From positions 1 to 64,000 of the forward strand of contig NZ_BAFX01000010.1 of assembly GCF_000308815.1 (NCBI RefSeq): a stretch of DNA of 64,000 nucleotides. The letters are read 5' to 3'. Under the pieces are notes generated by a model that was not told the DNA's origin, did not search any database, and saw nothing but the letters and a program-made list of their open reading frames with translations. Position numbers and translations under genes: made by a program. The stretch's first letter is position 1; each line of letters begins with the position of its first letter. Shown piece by piece: positions 9,801-17,557 of the stretch. This DNA is from Nocardia concava NBRC 100430. GTDB lineage: Bacteria > Actinomycetota > Actinomycetes > Mycobacteriales > Mycobacteriaceae.

Positions 9801-10583
9801 CTCGAGGCCCGCACCGGCCAGCCGATGGCGCATCTGGCGGAGGAGAAGGAAGCCGTCCACATCACCTACGCCGAAACTCAGGCCGCCCCGGTGCCGGTGA
9901 TCACCTCGCCCGAATGGTCGGGCAGCGAGGCGGGCGGGCGACGCTACGCGCCGTTCACCCTCAATACCGAGCACCTCAAGCCGTGGCACACCCTGACCGG
10001 CCGCCAGCATTTCTTCGTCGACCACGACTGGATGCACGAGCTCGGTGAGGCGCTGCCGACCTACCGGCCGCCGCTGGATATGAAGCGGCTCTTCGGCGAA
10101 CCGGCGCTCGGGCCGACCGGGCAGAACGAGGTGACGGTCCGCTACCTGACCCCACACAACAAGTGGTCGATCCACTCCGAGTACCAGGACAACCTGTTCA
10201 TGCTGTCGCTTTCGCGTGGCGGACAGGTGATCTGGATGTCGGTGGCCGACGCCGAGACCATCGGGGTGGCCGACAACGACTGGATCGAGGCGGTCAACCG
10301 CAATGGCGTGGTGGTGGCCAGGGCCATTGTCTCCCCGCGCATTCCGGCCGGACTGGTGTACATGAACCACGCGCAGGAACGCACCGTCAACGTGCCCAAG
10401 TCCGAGACGAACGGCCGTCGCGGCGGCATCCACAATTCGCTGACCCGGGTGCTGCTCAAGCCCACCCATCTGATCGGCGGCTACGCCCAATTGTCGTGGT
10501 CGTTCAACTATTTCGGCCCGACGGGCAATCAGCGGGACGAGATCACCGTGATCCGCCGCCGCAGCCAGGAGGTGAGCTACTGA
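6897..10583 (+). CDS. narG: Respiratory nitrate reductase alpha subunit
   Basis: NarG is the catalytic molybdenum subunit that reduces nitrate to nitrite on the cytoplasmic face of the membrane. The 1228 residues carry the N-terminal FS0 [4Fe-4S] ligands H56, C60, C64 and C99 (His replacing the first Cys, diagnostic of NarG). The Mo ligand Asp is D225 in SFYDWYADLP. The downstream EQTDVPES-like and WGSNVP...TPDAH blocks are conserved. A GAGGAAAGGG ribosome site precedes the ATG. There is no Tat signal of the periplasmic type. The stop overlaps the narH start in TGATG. With narHJI it forms a complete quinol:nitrate oxidoreductase operon directly behind cydAB. Confidence 0.97.
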   Translation: MTAPGETGALLLRSARYFRPGKPAADLHSEQIVGGREGDVFYRDRWSHDKIVYSTHGVNCTGSCRWKVYVKDGIITWETQATDYPSVGPDRPEYEPRGCPRGAAFSWYTYSPTRVRYPYVRGVLLEMYREARARLGDPVLAWAEIQGDPERRRRYQRARGKGGLVRADWADAIEIAAAAHVHAIKNYGPDRIAGFSPIPAMSMVSHASGARFMGLIGAPMLSFYDWYADLPVAAPQVFGDQTDVPESGDWWDAAYLIMWGSNVPVTRTPDAHWMAEARYRGQKVVVVAPDYADNAKFADEWLHPHPGTDAALAMAMGHVVLKECFVDRQVPFFDDYVRRFTDLPFLVTLSERDGAYVPDKFVRAADLGDTGEGAAWKTVVLDRNTGATAVPNGSLGFRWTESGKGRWNLDLGDIEPLLSLHGRGVGVEVLLTRFDTDGGAHGQGRGETMRRGVPALRLGNDGPVVTTVFDLLLAQYGVARDDLPGEWPSSYDDAETPGTPAWSERITSVPAQRTVKIAREFAAIAEESQGRCMILMGAGTNHWFHSETIYRCFLSLLLLTGCQGRNGGGWAHYVGQEKVRPVTGWATLASANDWSRPPRQMIGTAWFFTNTDQWRYDRFSADVLASPLGTGRFEGMTGVDVLAQSARMGWMPSYPTFDRNPLDLVDQAREAGKEPAQYVADELSAGRLRFAAEDPDAPQNWPRVMTLWRANLLGSSAKGAEYFTKHLLGTQSSLRAEEAPPDARPRDVVWHDEAPEGKLDLLLSIDFRMTSSTMLSDIVLPAATWYEKHDLSSTDMHPFVHSFAPAVSPPWQARTDFDAFYDLASRLSELAKGHLDTRHDLVATPFQHDTAGETGQPGGVVLDWKAGDCAPIPGVTMPALTVVERDYTAVATKFASLGPNVEKLGLPAKGIVMHPDQEIDYLRALNGVVADGIAAGRPAMDTDLKAANTILSLSGTTNGRLAVQLFKTLEARTGQPMAHLAEEKEAVHITYAETQAAPVPVITSPEWSGSEAGGRRYAPFTLNTEHLKPWHTLTGRQHFFVDHDWMHELGEALPTYRPPLDMKRLFGEPALGPTGQNEVTVRYLTPHNKWSIHSEYQDNLFMLSLSRGGQVIWMSVADAETIGVADNDWIEAVNRNGVVVARAIVSPRIPAGLVYMNHAQERTVNVPKSETNGRRGGIHNSLTRVLLKPTHLIGGYAQLSWSFNYFGPTGNQRDEITVIRRRSQEVSY

Positions 10584-12181
10584 TGCGCGTGATGGCACAG
10601 ATCGCGATGGTCATGAATCTCGACAAATGCATTGGCTGCCATACCTGTTCGGTCACGTGCAAGCAGACGTGGACCAATCGCTCGGGCATGGAGTACGCCT
10701 GGTTCAACAATGTCGAGACCCGGCCGGGGCAGGGGTATCCGCGCCGCTACGAGGATCAGCGGGAGTGGAAGGGCGGGTGGACGCTCACCAAGCGCGGGAA
10801 GCTGAAGCTGAAGCAGGGCTCGCGGACCTGGAAGCTGTTGAGCCTCTTTGCTAATCCCGTCATGCCGACGCTGCGCGACTACTACGAGCCGTGGACCTAC
10901 GACTACCGCAATCTCACCGACGCCCCGCTCGGTGACGACTATCCGGTCGCGCCGCCGCGCTCGCTGGTCACCGGCGAGCCGATGGCGGTGGAATGGTCGG
11001 CCAACTGGGACGACAATCTGGGCGGCATCGCCGAGCACGGGTCCGAGGACCCGAATGTCGTCAAGATGCGCGAGGAAGTGGGCGAGAAGATCCGCTTCAG
11101 CTACGAAGAGTCGTTCATGTTCTATCTGCCGCGCATCTGCGAGCACTGCCTGAATCCGGCGTGCGTGGCCGCCTGCCCGTCCGGGGCGATCTACAAGCGC
11201 GTCGAGGACGGCATCGTGCTGGTGGACCAGGACCAGTGCCGCGGATGGCGGCAGTGCGTGACGGGATGTCCGTACAAGAAGATCTATTTCAACCATCAGA
11301 CCGGCAAGGCCGAGAAGTGCACGTTCTGCTATCCGCGCGTCGAGGTGGGCCTGCCCACCGTGTGCTCGGAGACCTGTGTGGGGCGGCTGCGGTATCTCGG
11401 GGTGCTGCTCTACGACGCCGACAAGGTGACCGCCGCCGCGGCCACCCGCGACGAGAAGCAGCTCTACCAAGCGCAATTGGATCTGTTCCTGGATCCCGAG
11501 GACCCGGAGGTGCGCCGCGCGGCCGAGCGCGACGGGATCTCCCACGAATGGCTCGAGGCCGCGCGCCGCTCCCCCGTGCACGCGTTGATCAGCAAGTACC
11601 GGGTGGCGCTGCCGCTGCATCCGGAATTCCGGACCATGCCGATGGTCTGGTACATCCCGCCGCTCTCGCCGGTGGTGGATGCGGTGGCCGACAGCGGATT
11701 CGACGGCGAGAACGCGGGCAACCTGTTCGGCGCCATCGACGCGCTGCGGATTCCGGTGCAATATCTGGCCGAGCTGTTCACCGCCGGTGACCCGGTGCCG
11801 GTGAAGGCAAGCCTGGATCGATTGGCCGCCATGCGATCCCATATGGCCGATATCAATCTCGGGCGGATCGTCGGCGAGGACACCGCGGCGGCGGTCGGCA
11901 TGACCGCCAAGGAGCTCGAGCAGATGTTCCATCTGCTGGCCGTCGCGAAATACGAAGACCGGTACGTGATTCCGACCGCCGCCATGACCGAGGCGCATCA
12001 GCTGGAGGAGTCGGTGCTGCAGAGCGGATGCAGCCTCGACTACGAGGGCGGGCCCGGCATGTCCGAGGACGGTCCGTTCGGTGGCGGATCGGGGCGGAAG
12101 TCGTTGCCGCTGGTGACCATCGAGAGTTTCCACGCCATGCGCAAGCAGCAGACCGCCGACACGGTCGAGGAGGGCCGGTGA
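10583..12181 (+). CDS. narH: Nitrate reductase beta subunit (iron-sulfur)
   Basis: NarH passes electrons from NarI to NarG through four iron-sulfur centres. The 532-residue product begins at the ATG overlapping the narG stop. Cluster motifs are visible in order: CIGCHTCSVTCKQTW (C16, C19, C22, C26), CEHCLNPACVAACP, CRGWRQCVTGCP and CTFC...CSETCVGR. The Trp in CRGWRQC replaces a Cys and marks the [3Fe-4S] centre, as in E. coli NarH. The frame stays open for 420 bases upstream inside narG, but only the 10583 start gives the family N-terminus. narJ overlaps its stop by four bases (GTGA). Confidence 0.97.
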   Translation: MRVMAQIAMVMNLDKCIGCHTCSVTCKQTWTNRSGMEYAWFNNVETRPGQGYPRRYEDQREWKGGWTLTKRGKLKLKQGSRTWKLLSLFANPVMPTLRDYYEPWTYDYRNLTDAPLGDDYPVAPPRSLVTGEPMAVEWSANWDDNLGGIAEHGSEDPNVVKMREEVGEKIRFSYEESFMFYLPRICEHCLNPACVAACPSGAIYKRVEDGIVLVDQDQCRGWRQCVTGCPYKKIYFNHQTGKAEKCTFCYPRVEVGLPTVCSETCVGRLRYLGVLLYDADKVTAAAATRDEKQLYQAQLDLFLDPEDPEVRRAAERDGISHEWLEAARRSPVHALISKYRVALPLHPEFRTMPMVWYIPPLSPVVDAVADSGFDGENAGNLFGAIDALRIPVQYLAELFTAGDPVPVKASLDRLAAMRSHMADINLGRIVGEDTAAAVGMTAKELEQMFHLLAVAKYEDRYVIPTAAMTEAHQLEESVLQSGCSLDYEGGPGMSEDGPFGGGSGRKSLPLVTIESFHAMRKQQTADTVEEGR

Positions 12182-12810
12182 GCCGGATGGACGACGAGGT
12201 CGCGCTGCTGTATCGCGTGGCCTCGGCCTGCCTGGCGTATCCGGGGGCCGAGTTCGTGGCGGATCTGGGCTCGTTCGAGGCGGAGCTACAGGCGGCGCGG
12301 AATCCGGCGGCGCGCGGGCTTCGTGAATTCCTTTCCACCACAGCCGGATTCACCGCCGACCAGCGCACCGCCGCCTATGTCGACACCTTCGACTTCACCA
12401 ACCGTCACAGCCTGTACCTGACCTGGTGGACCGACGGCGACACCCGCAATCGCGGGGTCGCGCTGGTCCGGTTCAAGGAGCATTACCGCGCCCACGGCTT
12501 CGATTTCGCCGATGACGAGCTGCCCGACTTCCTGCCCGCCGTCCTCGAATTCTGCGCGCTCGCCCGCACGAATTCACTGTTGCTCGAACATCGACCAGCG
12601 TTGGAGCTGCTTCGAATCGCCTTGACCGAGAAGGGAAATACCTACGCCTCGGTCCTCGAGAGCGTCTGCGCGACCCTGCCCGGGGCATCACCGACCGACC
12701 GGGCCTCCGCGCGCGCCATGGCCCGCAGCGGCCCACCACGCGAAACCGTCGGCCTCGAACCCTACGGACACCTCGGAATGCTGCCACTGCTGACGGGAGA
12801 GCATCGATGA
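12178..12810 (+). CDS. narJ: Nitrate reductase assembly chaperone (delta subunit)
   Basis: NarJ is a dedicated TorD-like chaperone that allows molybdenum cofactor insertion into NarG and docking to NarI. It is not part of the final enzyme. I chose GTG at 12178, which overlaps the narH stop as GTGA and follows GAGGAGGGCC. ATG at 12187 is the alternative. The roughly 210-residue helical protein has the typical NarJ blocks YRVASACLAYPG near the start and RHSLYLTWWTDGDTRNRG (about 75-92). The stop overlaps narI as ATGA. Operon position between narH and narI is the canonical narGHJI order. Confidence 0.93.
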   Translation: MSRMDDEVALLYRVASACLAYPGAEFVADLGSFEAELQAARNPAARGLREFLSTTAGFTADQRTAAYVDTFDFTNRHSLYLTWWTDGDTRNRGVALVRFKEHYRAHGFDFADDELPDFLPAVLEFCALARTNSLLLEHRPALELLRIALTEKGNTYASVLESVCATLPGASPTDRASARAMARSGPPRETVGLEPYGHLGMLPLLTGEHR

Positions 12811-13538
12811 ACACCTTCCTGTGGGGAGCCCTCCCCTACCTGACGATCGGCCTGCTGGCCACCGGTCTGGCCTGGCGCTACCGCTACGACAAGTTCGGCT
12901 GGACCACCCGCTCCTCGGAGCTGCACGAATCCCGGCTGCTCAAGATCGCGTCGCCGATGTTCCACTACGGCATCCTGTTCGTGTTCGTGGGCCACATCAT
13001 GGGCCTGTTCATTCCGGCCTCCTGGACCGACGCCGTCCACTTCGACGAGCACGCCTACAATCTGCTGTCCCTGATCGGCGGCACCGCCGCCGGGGCGCTC
13101 GCGGTGCTCGGCATCGGCATGCTGATCTACCGCCGGCGCACCAATACCGCTGTCTTCCACGGCACCACCCGCAACGACAAACTCATGTATCTGGTGCTGG
13201 TGGCCGCGATCCTGAGCGGCATGTTCGCCAAGCTCACCCATGCGAGTTTCGACGAGGGCTACGACTACCGCACCACCATCGCACCGTGGGCCCGCAGCAT
13301 CTTCACGCTGCGCCCGGAGGTCGACCTGATGGCCCAGGCTCCCTTGGCCTTTCACGTCCACGCCGTGATCGGCATGGCGCTGCTGGCCCTGCTGCCGTTC
13401 ACGCGCCTGGTCCACATGTTCAGCGCCCCGGTGCAATATCTGTTCCGCCCCTACATCGTCTACCGCAGCCGCGATCCGCGACTCCTCGCCGAACGCCCGC
13501 CCCGCCGCGGCTGGGAGCGCGTCGACGCCGGGCGCTGA
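12807..13538 (+). CDS. narI: Nitrate reductase gamma subunit (haem b, membrane)
   Basis: NarI anchors NarGH to the membrane and oxidises quinol through two b haems. It has 243 residues with five hydrophobic segments. Candidate haem-ligand His are in the second helix (FHYGILFVFVGHIMG) and near the C-terminus (FHVHAVIGMALLA and RLVHMF). The length and the C-terminal PYIVYRSR tail match actinobacterial NarI. It is the last gene of the cydAB-narGHJI run. A long hairpin 30 bases past the stop separates it from the convergent trehalase gene. Confidence 0.95.
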   Translation: MNTFLWGALPYLTIGLLATGLAWRYRYDKFGWTTRSSELHESRLLKIASPMFHYGILFVFVGHIMGLFIPASWTDAVHFDEHAYNLLSLIGGTAAGALAVLGIGMLIYRRRTNTAVFHGTTRNDKLMYLVLVAAILSGMFAKLTHASFDEGYDYRTTIAPWARSIFTLRPEVDLMAQAPLAFHVHAVIGMALLALLPFTRLVHMFSAPVQYLFRPYIVYRSRDPRLLAERPPRRGWERVDAGR

Positions 13539-13567
13539 ACGGCCGAGCGCATCGACGGAAGCCCACC

Positions 13568-13642
13568 CGTCATCCCGGCGTGCTTTTGGCCGGGATCTCG
13601 CTGTCCGAGGTGGATTCCGGCCAAAAGCACGCCGGAATGACG
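13568..13642. repeat. Long inverted repeat (29-bp arms, 17-base loop) between convergent genes
   Basis: The left arm 13568-13596 and right arm 13614-13642 are complementary at 27 of 29 positions. The core reads GGCGTGCTTTTGGCC and its complement. It lies between the stops of narI and the GH15 gene, where a bidirectional terminator is expected. It has no long T-tract, and the arm length and sequence resemble a dispersed repetitive palindrome rather than an ordinary terminator. I cannot count genomic copies from this window; no second copy is seen here. Confidence 0.75.
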
Positions 13643-13664
13643 AGGAGAACTTTCAACCAGGCGC

Positions 13665-15608
13665 TTAGGTACGGGCGGAGCGGAAACGACCGGTGTCGAG
13701 GCCGGAGTCGGACCGCTCGGCGCGGATGACGTGGGTGACGGCGTTGATGAGGGCCAGGTGGGTGAAGGCCTGCGGGAAGTTGCCCAGGTGGCGGCCGGTG
13801 CGTGTATCGATCTCCTCGCCGTAGAGCTGGAGGTCGCTGGCGTAGCCCAGCAGGCGGTGGCACAGTTCCCGCGCCCGCGTCAGTTCGCCGATCTCCACCA
13901 GCGCCGACACCAGCCAGAACGAGCAGATGGTGAACGCGCCCTCGACGCCGGACAGGCCGTCATCGGTGGTGTCGGTGCGGTAGCGCAGCACCAGGCCGTC
14001 GACGGTGAGCTGTTCGGCGATGGCGAGGACGGTGGCGCGCACGCGCGGATCGTCGGGCGGAAGGAACCGCATCAACGGCACCAGCAGCAGTGACGCGTCG
14101 AGCGCCGTGCCGCCGTAGGTCTGGGTGAACACCCCCTCGGCATTCACACCGTGGGCGAGCACATCGGCGCGAATCTCCTCGGCGATCCGCTGCCACTGCT
14201 CGGCGTGCTCGTGCTGACCGTGCAGTTCGGCGAGCCGGGCGCCGCGGTCGAGCGCCACCCAGCACATCACCTTCGAACACGTGAAATGCTGTGGCTCACC
14301 ACGGATTTCCCAGATTCCCCGGTCGGGTTTCCGCCACTGTTCGATGGCCGATTCCACCTGGGTGCGCAGCATCGGCCACAGTGATTCCGGCACCTGGTTA
14401 CGGGATTTGACGTGCAGGTACACCGAGTCGAGGATGACGCCCCAGACATCGTGCTGCACTTGGTCATAGGCGGCATTGCCCACCCGCACCGGGCGCGCGC
14501 CGCCGTAGCCGTGCAGGTCCGGCAGCTCGAATTCGGTGATCTCGCGTTCCCCGCCGACACCGTAGAGCACCTGCAGCGGAATCGGATTGCCGTCCGCGTC
14601 GGTGGCGACGTCGTGCAGGAAGGCGAAGAAGTCGTCGGCCTCGCGGTTGAAGCCGAGGGTGTACAGGCCCCAGAGCGCGAACGACGAATCGCGCACCCAG
14701 CTGTAGCGGTAGTCCCAATTCCGTTCGCCGCCGGGAGTTTCCGGCAGGGAGGTGGTGGCGGCGGCCAGCAGCGCCCCGGTCGGAATATAGGTGAGGCCCT
14801 TGAGGGCCAGTGCGCTGCGCTGCAGGTAGCGCCGCCACGGATGATCCGGGAACGCGCCGAGGGTCAGCCATTGCCGCCAGTAGTCGTTGGTGGCGTGCAG
14901 CCTGCGGTCGGCCTCGTCGACGGTGCGCGGCGGCGGCAGCTGCGACCACGAGAGTGCCACGAAGGCCCGGTCCCCCTCCACCATTCGGGTCCGCGCGCTC
15001 GCGAGGCGACCGTCCAGGCCCAGCTTCAGGTCGGTGGTCAGGGTGAGCGCGGGCCCGTCGGCGGCGTCCGCCGAGGTCGCCGTCGCCTGCTCGTAGACCT
15101 CGCCGGTGTAGGTCCACCGCGCCGGGGCCCGGTGGTAGTCGAAGGCGGGCGCGCAGCTCAGCTCCAACTCCACCACGCCGCCCACGCATTCCACGACGCG
15201 CACCAGGACGTGTTCGGCGTCGCGGTCGCGGGGCGTGCGGCGATAGGTGCGGCTGCGTGCGGCGGTGTCGTGCCAGGGCCCGATCACCAGGGCATCCCGC
15301 ACGACCAGCCACCCGGTCTCGGTCTGCCAGGTCGTCTCCAGCACCAGCCCGCCCGGTATGTAATGCCGGGCCGCTGGCACCGCGACCCCGTAGGGGCCGA
15401 TCCGGAAATGCCCCGCGGCCCGGTCGAGCATCGCCCCGAAGACACTCGGAGAATCCGGCCGCGGCAGGCACATCCACTCGACCGCCCCCGACGGCGCGAT
15501 CAGGCAGCTCGTCTCGCAATCCGACAGGAACGCATAGTCGTCGATCGGCGGAAACACCTGCTCATCGACGGACGACGCGGCCCCGAATCCCGATGCGGAA
15601 GTCTCCAT
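13665..15608 (-). CDS. Glycoside hydrolase family 15 protein, probable trehalase
   Basis: GH15 enzymes invert alpha-glucosidic bonds. Mycobacterial members of this length, such as the Rv2402 type, hydrolyse trehalose to glucose. The 647-residue product has the N-terminal beta-sandwich (FPPIDDYAFLSDCETSCLI) followed by an (alpha/alpha)6 barrel with the family block WDYRYSWVRDSSFALW. A late GVEGAFTICSFW segment holds the usual catalytic Glu. There is no signal peptide, so it is cytoplasmic. Trehalose is abundant in mycolate bacteria as osmoprotectant and mycolate carrier, but the specificity here is by family only. The gene is monocistronic and convergent with narI. Confidence 0.85.
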   Translation of the reverse strand: METSASGFGAASSVDEQVFPPIDDYAFLSDCETSCLIAPSGAVEWMCLPRPDSPSVFGAMLDRAAGHFRIGPYGVAVPAARHYIPGGLVLETTWQTETGWLVVRDALVIGPWHDTAARSRTYRRTPRDRDAEHVLVRVVECVGGVVELELSCAPAFDYHRAPARWTYTGEVYEQATATSADAADGPALTLTTDLKLGLDGRLASARTRMVEGDRAFVALSWSQLPPPRTVDEADRRLHATNDYWRQWLTLGAFPDHPWRRYLQRSALALKGLTYIPTGALLAAATTSLPETPGGERNWDYRYSWVRDSSFALWGLYTLGFNREADDFFAFLHDVATDADGNPIPLQVLYGVGGEREITEFELPDLHGYGGARPVRVGNAAYDQVQHDVWGVILDSVYLHVKSRNQVPESLWPMLRTQVESAIEQWRKPDRGIWEIRGEPQHFTCSKVMCWVALDRGARLAELHGQHEHAEQWQRIAEEIRADVLAHGVNAEGVFTQTYGGTALDASLLLVPLMRFLPPDDPRVRATVLAIAEQLTVDGLVLRYRTDTTDDGLSGVEGAFTICSFWLVSALVEIGELTRARELCHRLLGYASDLQLYGEEIDTRTGRHLGNFPQAFTHLALINAVTHVIRAERSDSGLDTGRFRSART

Positions 15609-15685
15609 GCCTCATCGAAACCCGTCGCGCCCGACCGACGGTCACGGCGCGCCGAACCGGCGGCTCACAATCGCCGCCGCCGGGG

Positions 15686-16066
15686 TCAGAACCCGAGGCC
15701 GGAGGATCCCGCGCCCGGGCCAGTGGGCTGGCGTCCGTTCTCGACCCGCTGCCAGACGCCGCAGGAGCTGATCGAGAAGGCGGCCGCGTTGTTCGGAATT
15801 CCGACCTGGATCTGGCCGCCGGAGCCGCGGATGGCCGATTCGATGCCGCCCGAATACATCACATTGCCCGCCGCGTCGGTCACCGACCACGCGCAGTCGT
15901 CATTGGCGTGATAGGTCATGTACTGGCCGGCGGTGATATCGCCCGGAATCGTGTACACGCCATCATGATCCAGCACGGTGACGGTCGCGCCGGCCGGTCC
16001 CGCACCGGCGCCGAGCACCATCGCACCGATCGCTACCGCCACACCCAGGGAAGCTCGCACAGTCAT
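15686..16066 (-). CDS. Small secreted protein of unknown function
   Basis: 126 residues: a Sec signal peptide (VAVAIGAMVLGAGAGPAGA, cleavage near 27), then a compact beta-rich domain with the pattern GVYTIPGDITAGQY and two Cys (NDDCAW, SISSCG) that could form a disulfide. A Gly/Pro/Ser-rich tail follows. The G-x-Y-x-V-P-G-D-I-x-P/A-G-x-Y pattern recurs in actinobacterial secreted proteins of unknown role. No catalytic residues are evident. It is divergent from the next gene across about 135 bases. Confidence 0.7.
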   Translation of the reverse strand: MTVRASLGVAVAIGAMVLGAGAGPAGATVTVLDHDGVYTIPGDITAGQYMTYHANDDCAWSVTDAAGNVMYSGGIESAIRGSGGQIQVGIPNNAAAFSISSCGVWQRVENGRQPTGPGAGSSGLGF

Positions 16067-16202
16067 TTCACCAACCTAGAAGAAGCCGAGATCGCGCCGA
16101 TATCGGGTACCTGCCCCAAATCCGTCGCCGCCGATCCGTCACCGCGCGGCCGTGGGAGACAATGGCCACGCATCGCGTCGTAGTGAACAGGGAGGTGTGG
16201 TC

Positions 16203-16991
16203 GTGGTTTCGCCCGATCTCATGGCTTTGCGGCGGGAGCGCCAGGCCGTGCTGGATTTCTGCGCCGACCTATCCGACGAGGAGTGGCACGCCGCGAGCCG
16301 GGCCGCGGGGTGGAGCACGAAAGACGTTGTGGCACATATGGCGGCGGAGTCGCGGGCGCTGCTGACGCCCGCGGCCGTGCGGTTCATGACCGCCGAGAAT
16401 GTCGAACAGCTCAATGAACGTGTGGTCGCCCGGGCCAGGCAGCGCACACCGGGCCGCACCCTTCAGGACTTCAGCACCTGGTCCCGGCTGGGGGCGGCCG
16501 CGCTCACCGCCGCGACCGGGCCCGGCCTGCGCCGCATTCCGATTCCGGTCGCCGAACTCGGCACCTATCCGGCGCGAATTCTGCCCGCCCTCTTCACTTT
16601 CGACTGGCACACGCATCTGCGCCATGACATCGCGCCCGCGCTCGGCCGCCCGCAACCACCGACCGACGACCTCCGCATGTCCGCGATCCTGCGCTGGCTC
16701 ATGGCCCTGCTCGAGCAATCGCACGCCGAGGCGCTCGCGTGGCTGGACGCCCCCGTCACGCTCACGCTGGCCGGTCCGGGCGGCAATACCTGGTTCATCG
16801 AACCGGCCGCCGATCGCCGCCTCCGCGTCCGCCCCGGCTCACACGAATCATCCGTCGCCCACATCACCGGCCGCTCAGAGGATTTCCCGCTCTGGTCCAC
16901 CACCCGCGCTCCGTGGCAGGACTGCGACCTCACCATCACCGGCGACCACGCCACCGCGGCCCGCCTGCTCGACGCCCTGAATCTGATCTGA
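16203..16991 (+). CDS. Maleylpyruvate isomerase-family (mycothiol-dependent, DinB-like) protein
   Basis: The N-terminal four-helix DinB/MPI domain shows the family phrases LSDEEWHAASRAAGWSTKDV and VAHMAAESRALL. The conserved His of the metal site is in VVAHMA and a second His lies in FDWHTHLRHD. A small C-terminal SCP2-like domain follows. Members are metal-dependent thiol-using enzymes, several with mycothiol, and the substrate here is unknown. I chose GTG at 16203, seven bases after GGAGG; the in-frame GTG at 16152 lacks a ribosome site. About 262 residues. It ends one base before the next gene, so the two are probably co-transcribed. Confidence 0.75.
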   Translation: MVSPDLMALRRERQAVLDFCADLSDEEWHAASRAAGWSTKDVVAHMAAESRALLTPAAVRFMTAENVEQLNERVVARARQRTPGRTLQDFSTWSRLGAAALTAATGPGLRRIPIPVAELGTYPARILPALFTFDWHTHLRHDIAPALGRPQPPTDDLRMSAILRWLMALLEQSHAEALAWLDAPVTLTLAGPGGNTWFIEPAADRRLRVRPGSHESSVAHITGRSEDFPLWSTTRAPWQDCDLTITGDHATAARLLDALNLI

Positions 16992-16992
16992 C

Positions 16993-17346
16993 ATGGCGAA
17001 CCGCTGGGTCGGCGTGACCATCGACTGCCTCGACGTGCGCCGCGTCGCCGCCTTCTGGAGTGCACTGCTGGACCGCCCGCCCGGCCCCTCCGAACCCGGC
17101 TGGATTTACCTGGGCCACCCCGATGATCCCTTGCCCCGCCTCGTCTTCCAGCCCGTCCCGGAGGCCAAGCGCGGCAAGGTGCGCCTGCATCTCGACGTCG
17201 CGGTGGACGATATCGAGCAGGGCATCGCCCAGGTCCTCGCCCTCGGCGGCCGCCACACCGGCGAACGCCACGACTACGACGCGGGTGTGGTCGTCGTGAT
17301 GGAAGATCCCGAAGGCCACGAGTTCTGCCTGGTTCAGTACTACTGA
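16993..17346 (+). CDS. VOC (glyoxalase/bleomycin-resistance) family protein
   Basis: 117 residues with one vicinal-oxygen-chelate fold: VGVTIDCLDVRRVAAFWSALL at the start, a central RLHLDVAVDD, and a C-terminal EDPEGHEFCLVQ. The last is the typical end of the second beta-alpha-beta-beta-beta unit with a metal-ligand Glu. VOC proteins bind a divalent metal and act as isomerases, dioxygenases or drug-binding proteins; this small type is usually unassigned. It starts one base after the upstream stop, indicating an operon with the maleylpyruvate isomerase-family gene. Confidence 0.8.
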   Translation: MANRWVGVTIDCLDVRRVAAFWSALLDRPPGPSEPGWIYLGHPDDPLPRLVFQPVPEAKRGKVRLHLDVAVDDIEQGIAQVLALGGRHTGERHDYDAGVVVVMEDPEGHEFCLVQYY

Positions 17347-17494
17347 TCGGCCGACGATTCGTGATGAACCCGGCAATTCAGTAGAACCGGAGTAATCGCC
17401 GAAAATGCTTGTCCGAGTCGGGATTTCCGAACTATCGGGGCAAACATCCCGTGTCGGTCCGATGGGTTCGGCGACCGGCATGCTTCACTGCGCG

Positions 17495-17512
17495 TCAGCG
17501 AATCTTCAGCGA
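17495..17512. promoter_or_regulatory. Direct repeat TCAGCGA x2 upstream of the GDSL hydrolase gene
   Basis: Two identical TCAGCGA heptamers lie 11 bases apart, start to start, about 46 bases ahead of the GDSL hydrolase start. One-turn spacing of direct repeats is typical for OmpR-family response regulators, but there is no independent support. The rest of the 211-base gap (17347-17557) shows nothing else recognisable. Confidence 0.25.
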
Positions 17513-17557
17513 TCATGCGGACAGCCTCCTCGGCTGCCCTTCTGCCCAGGAGGATCG

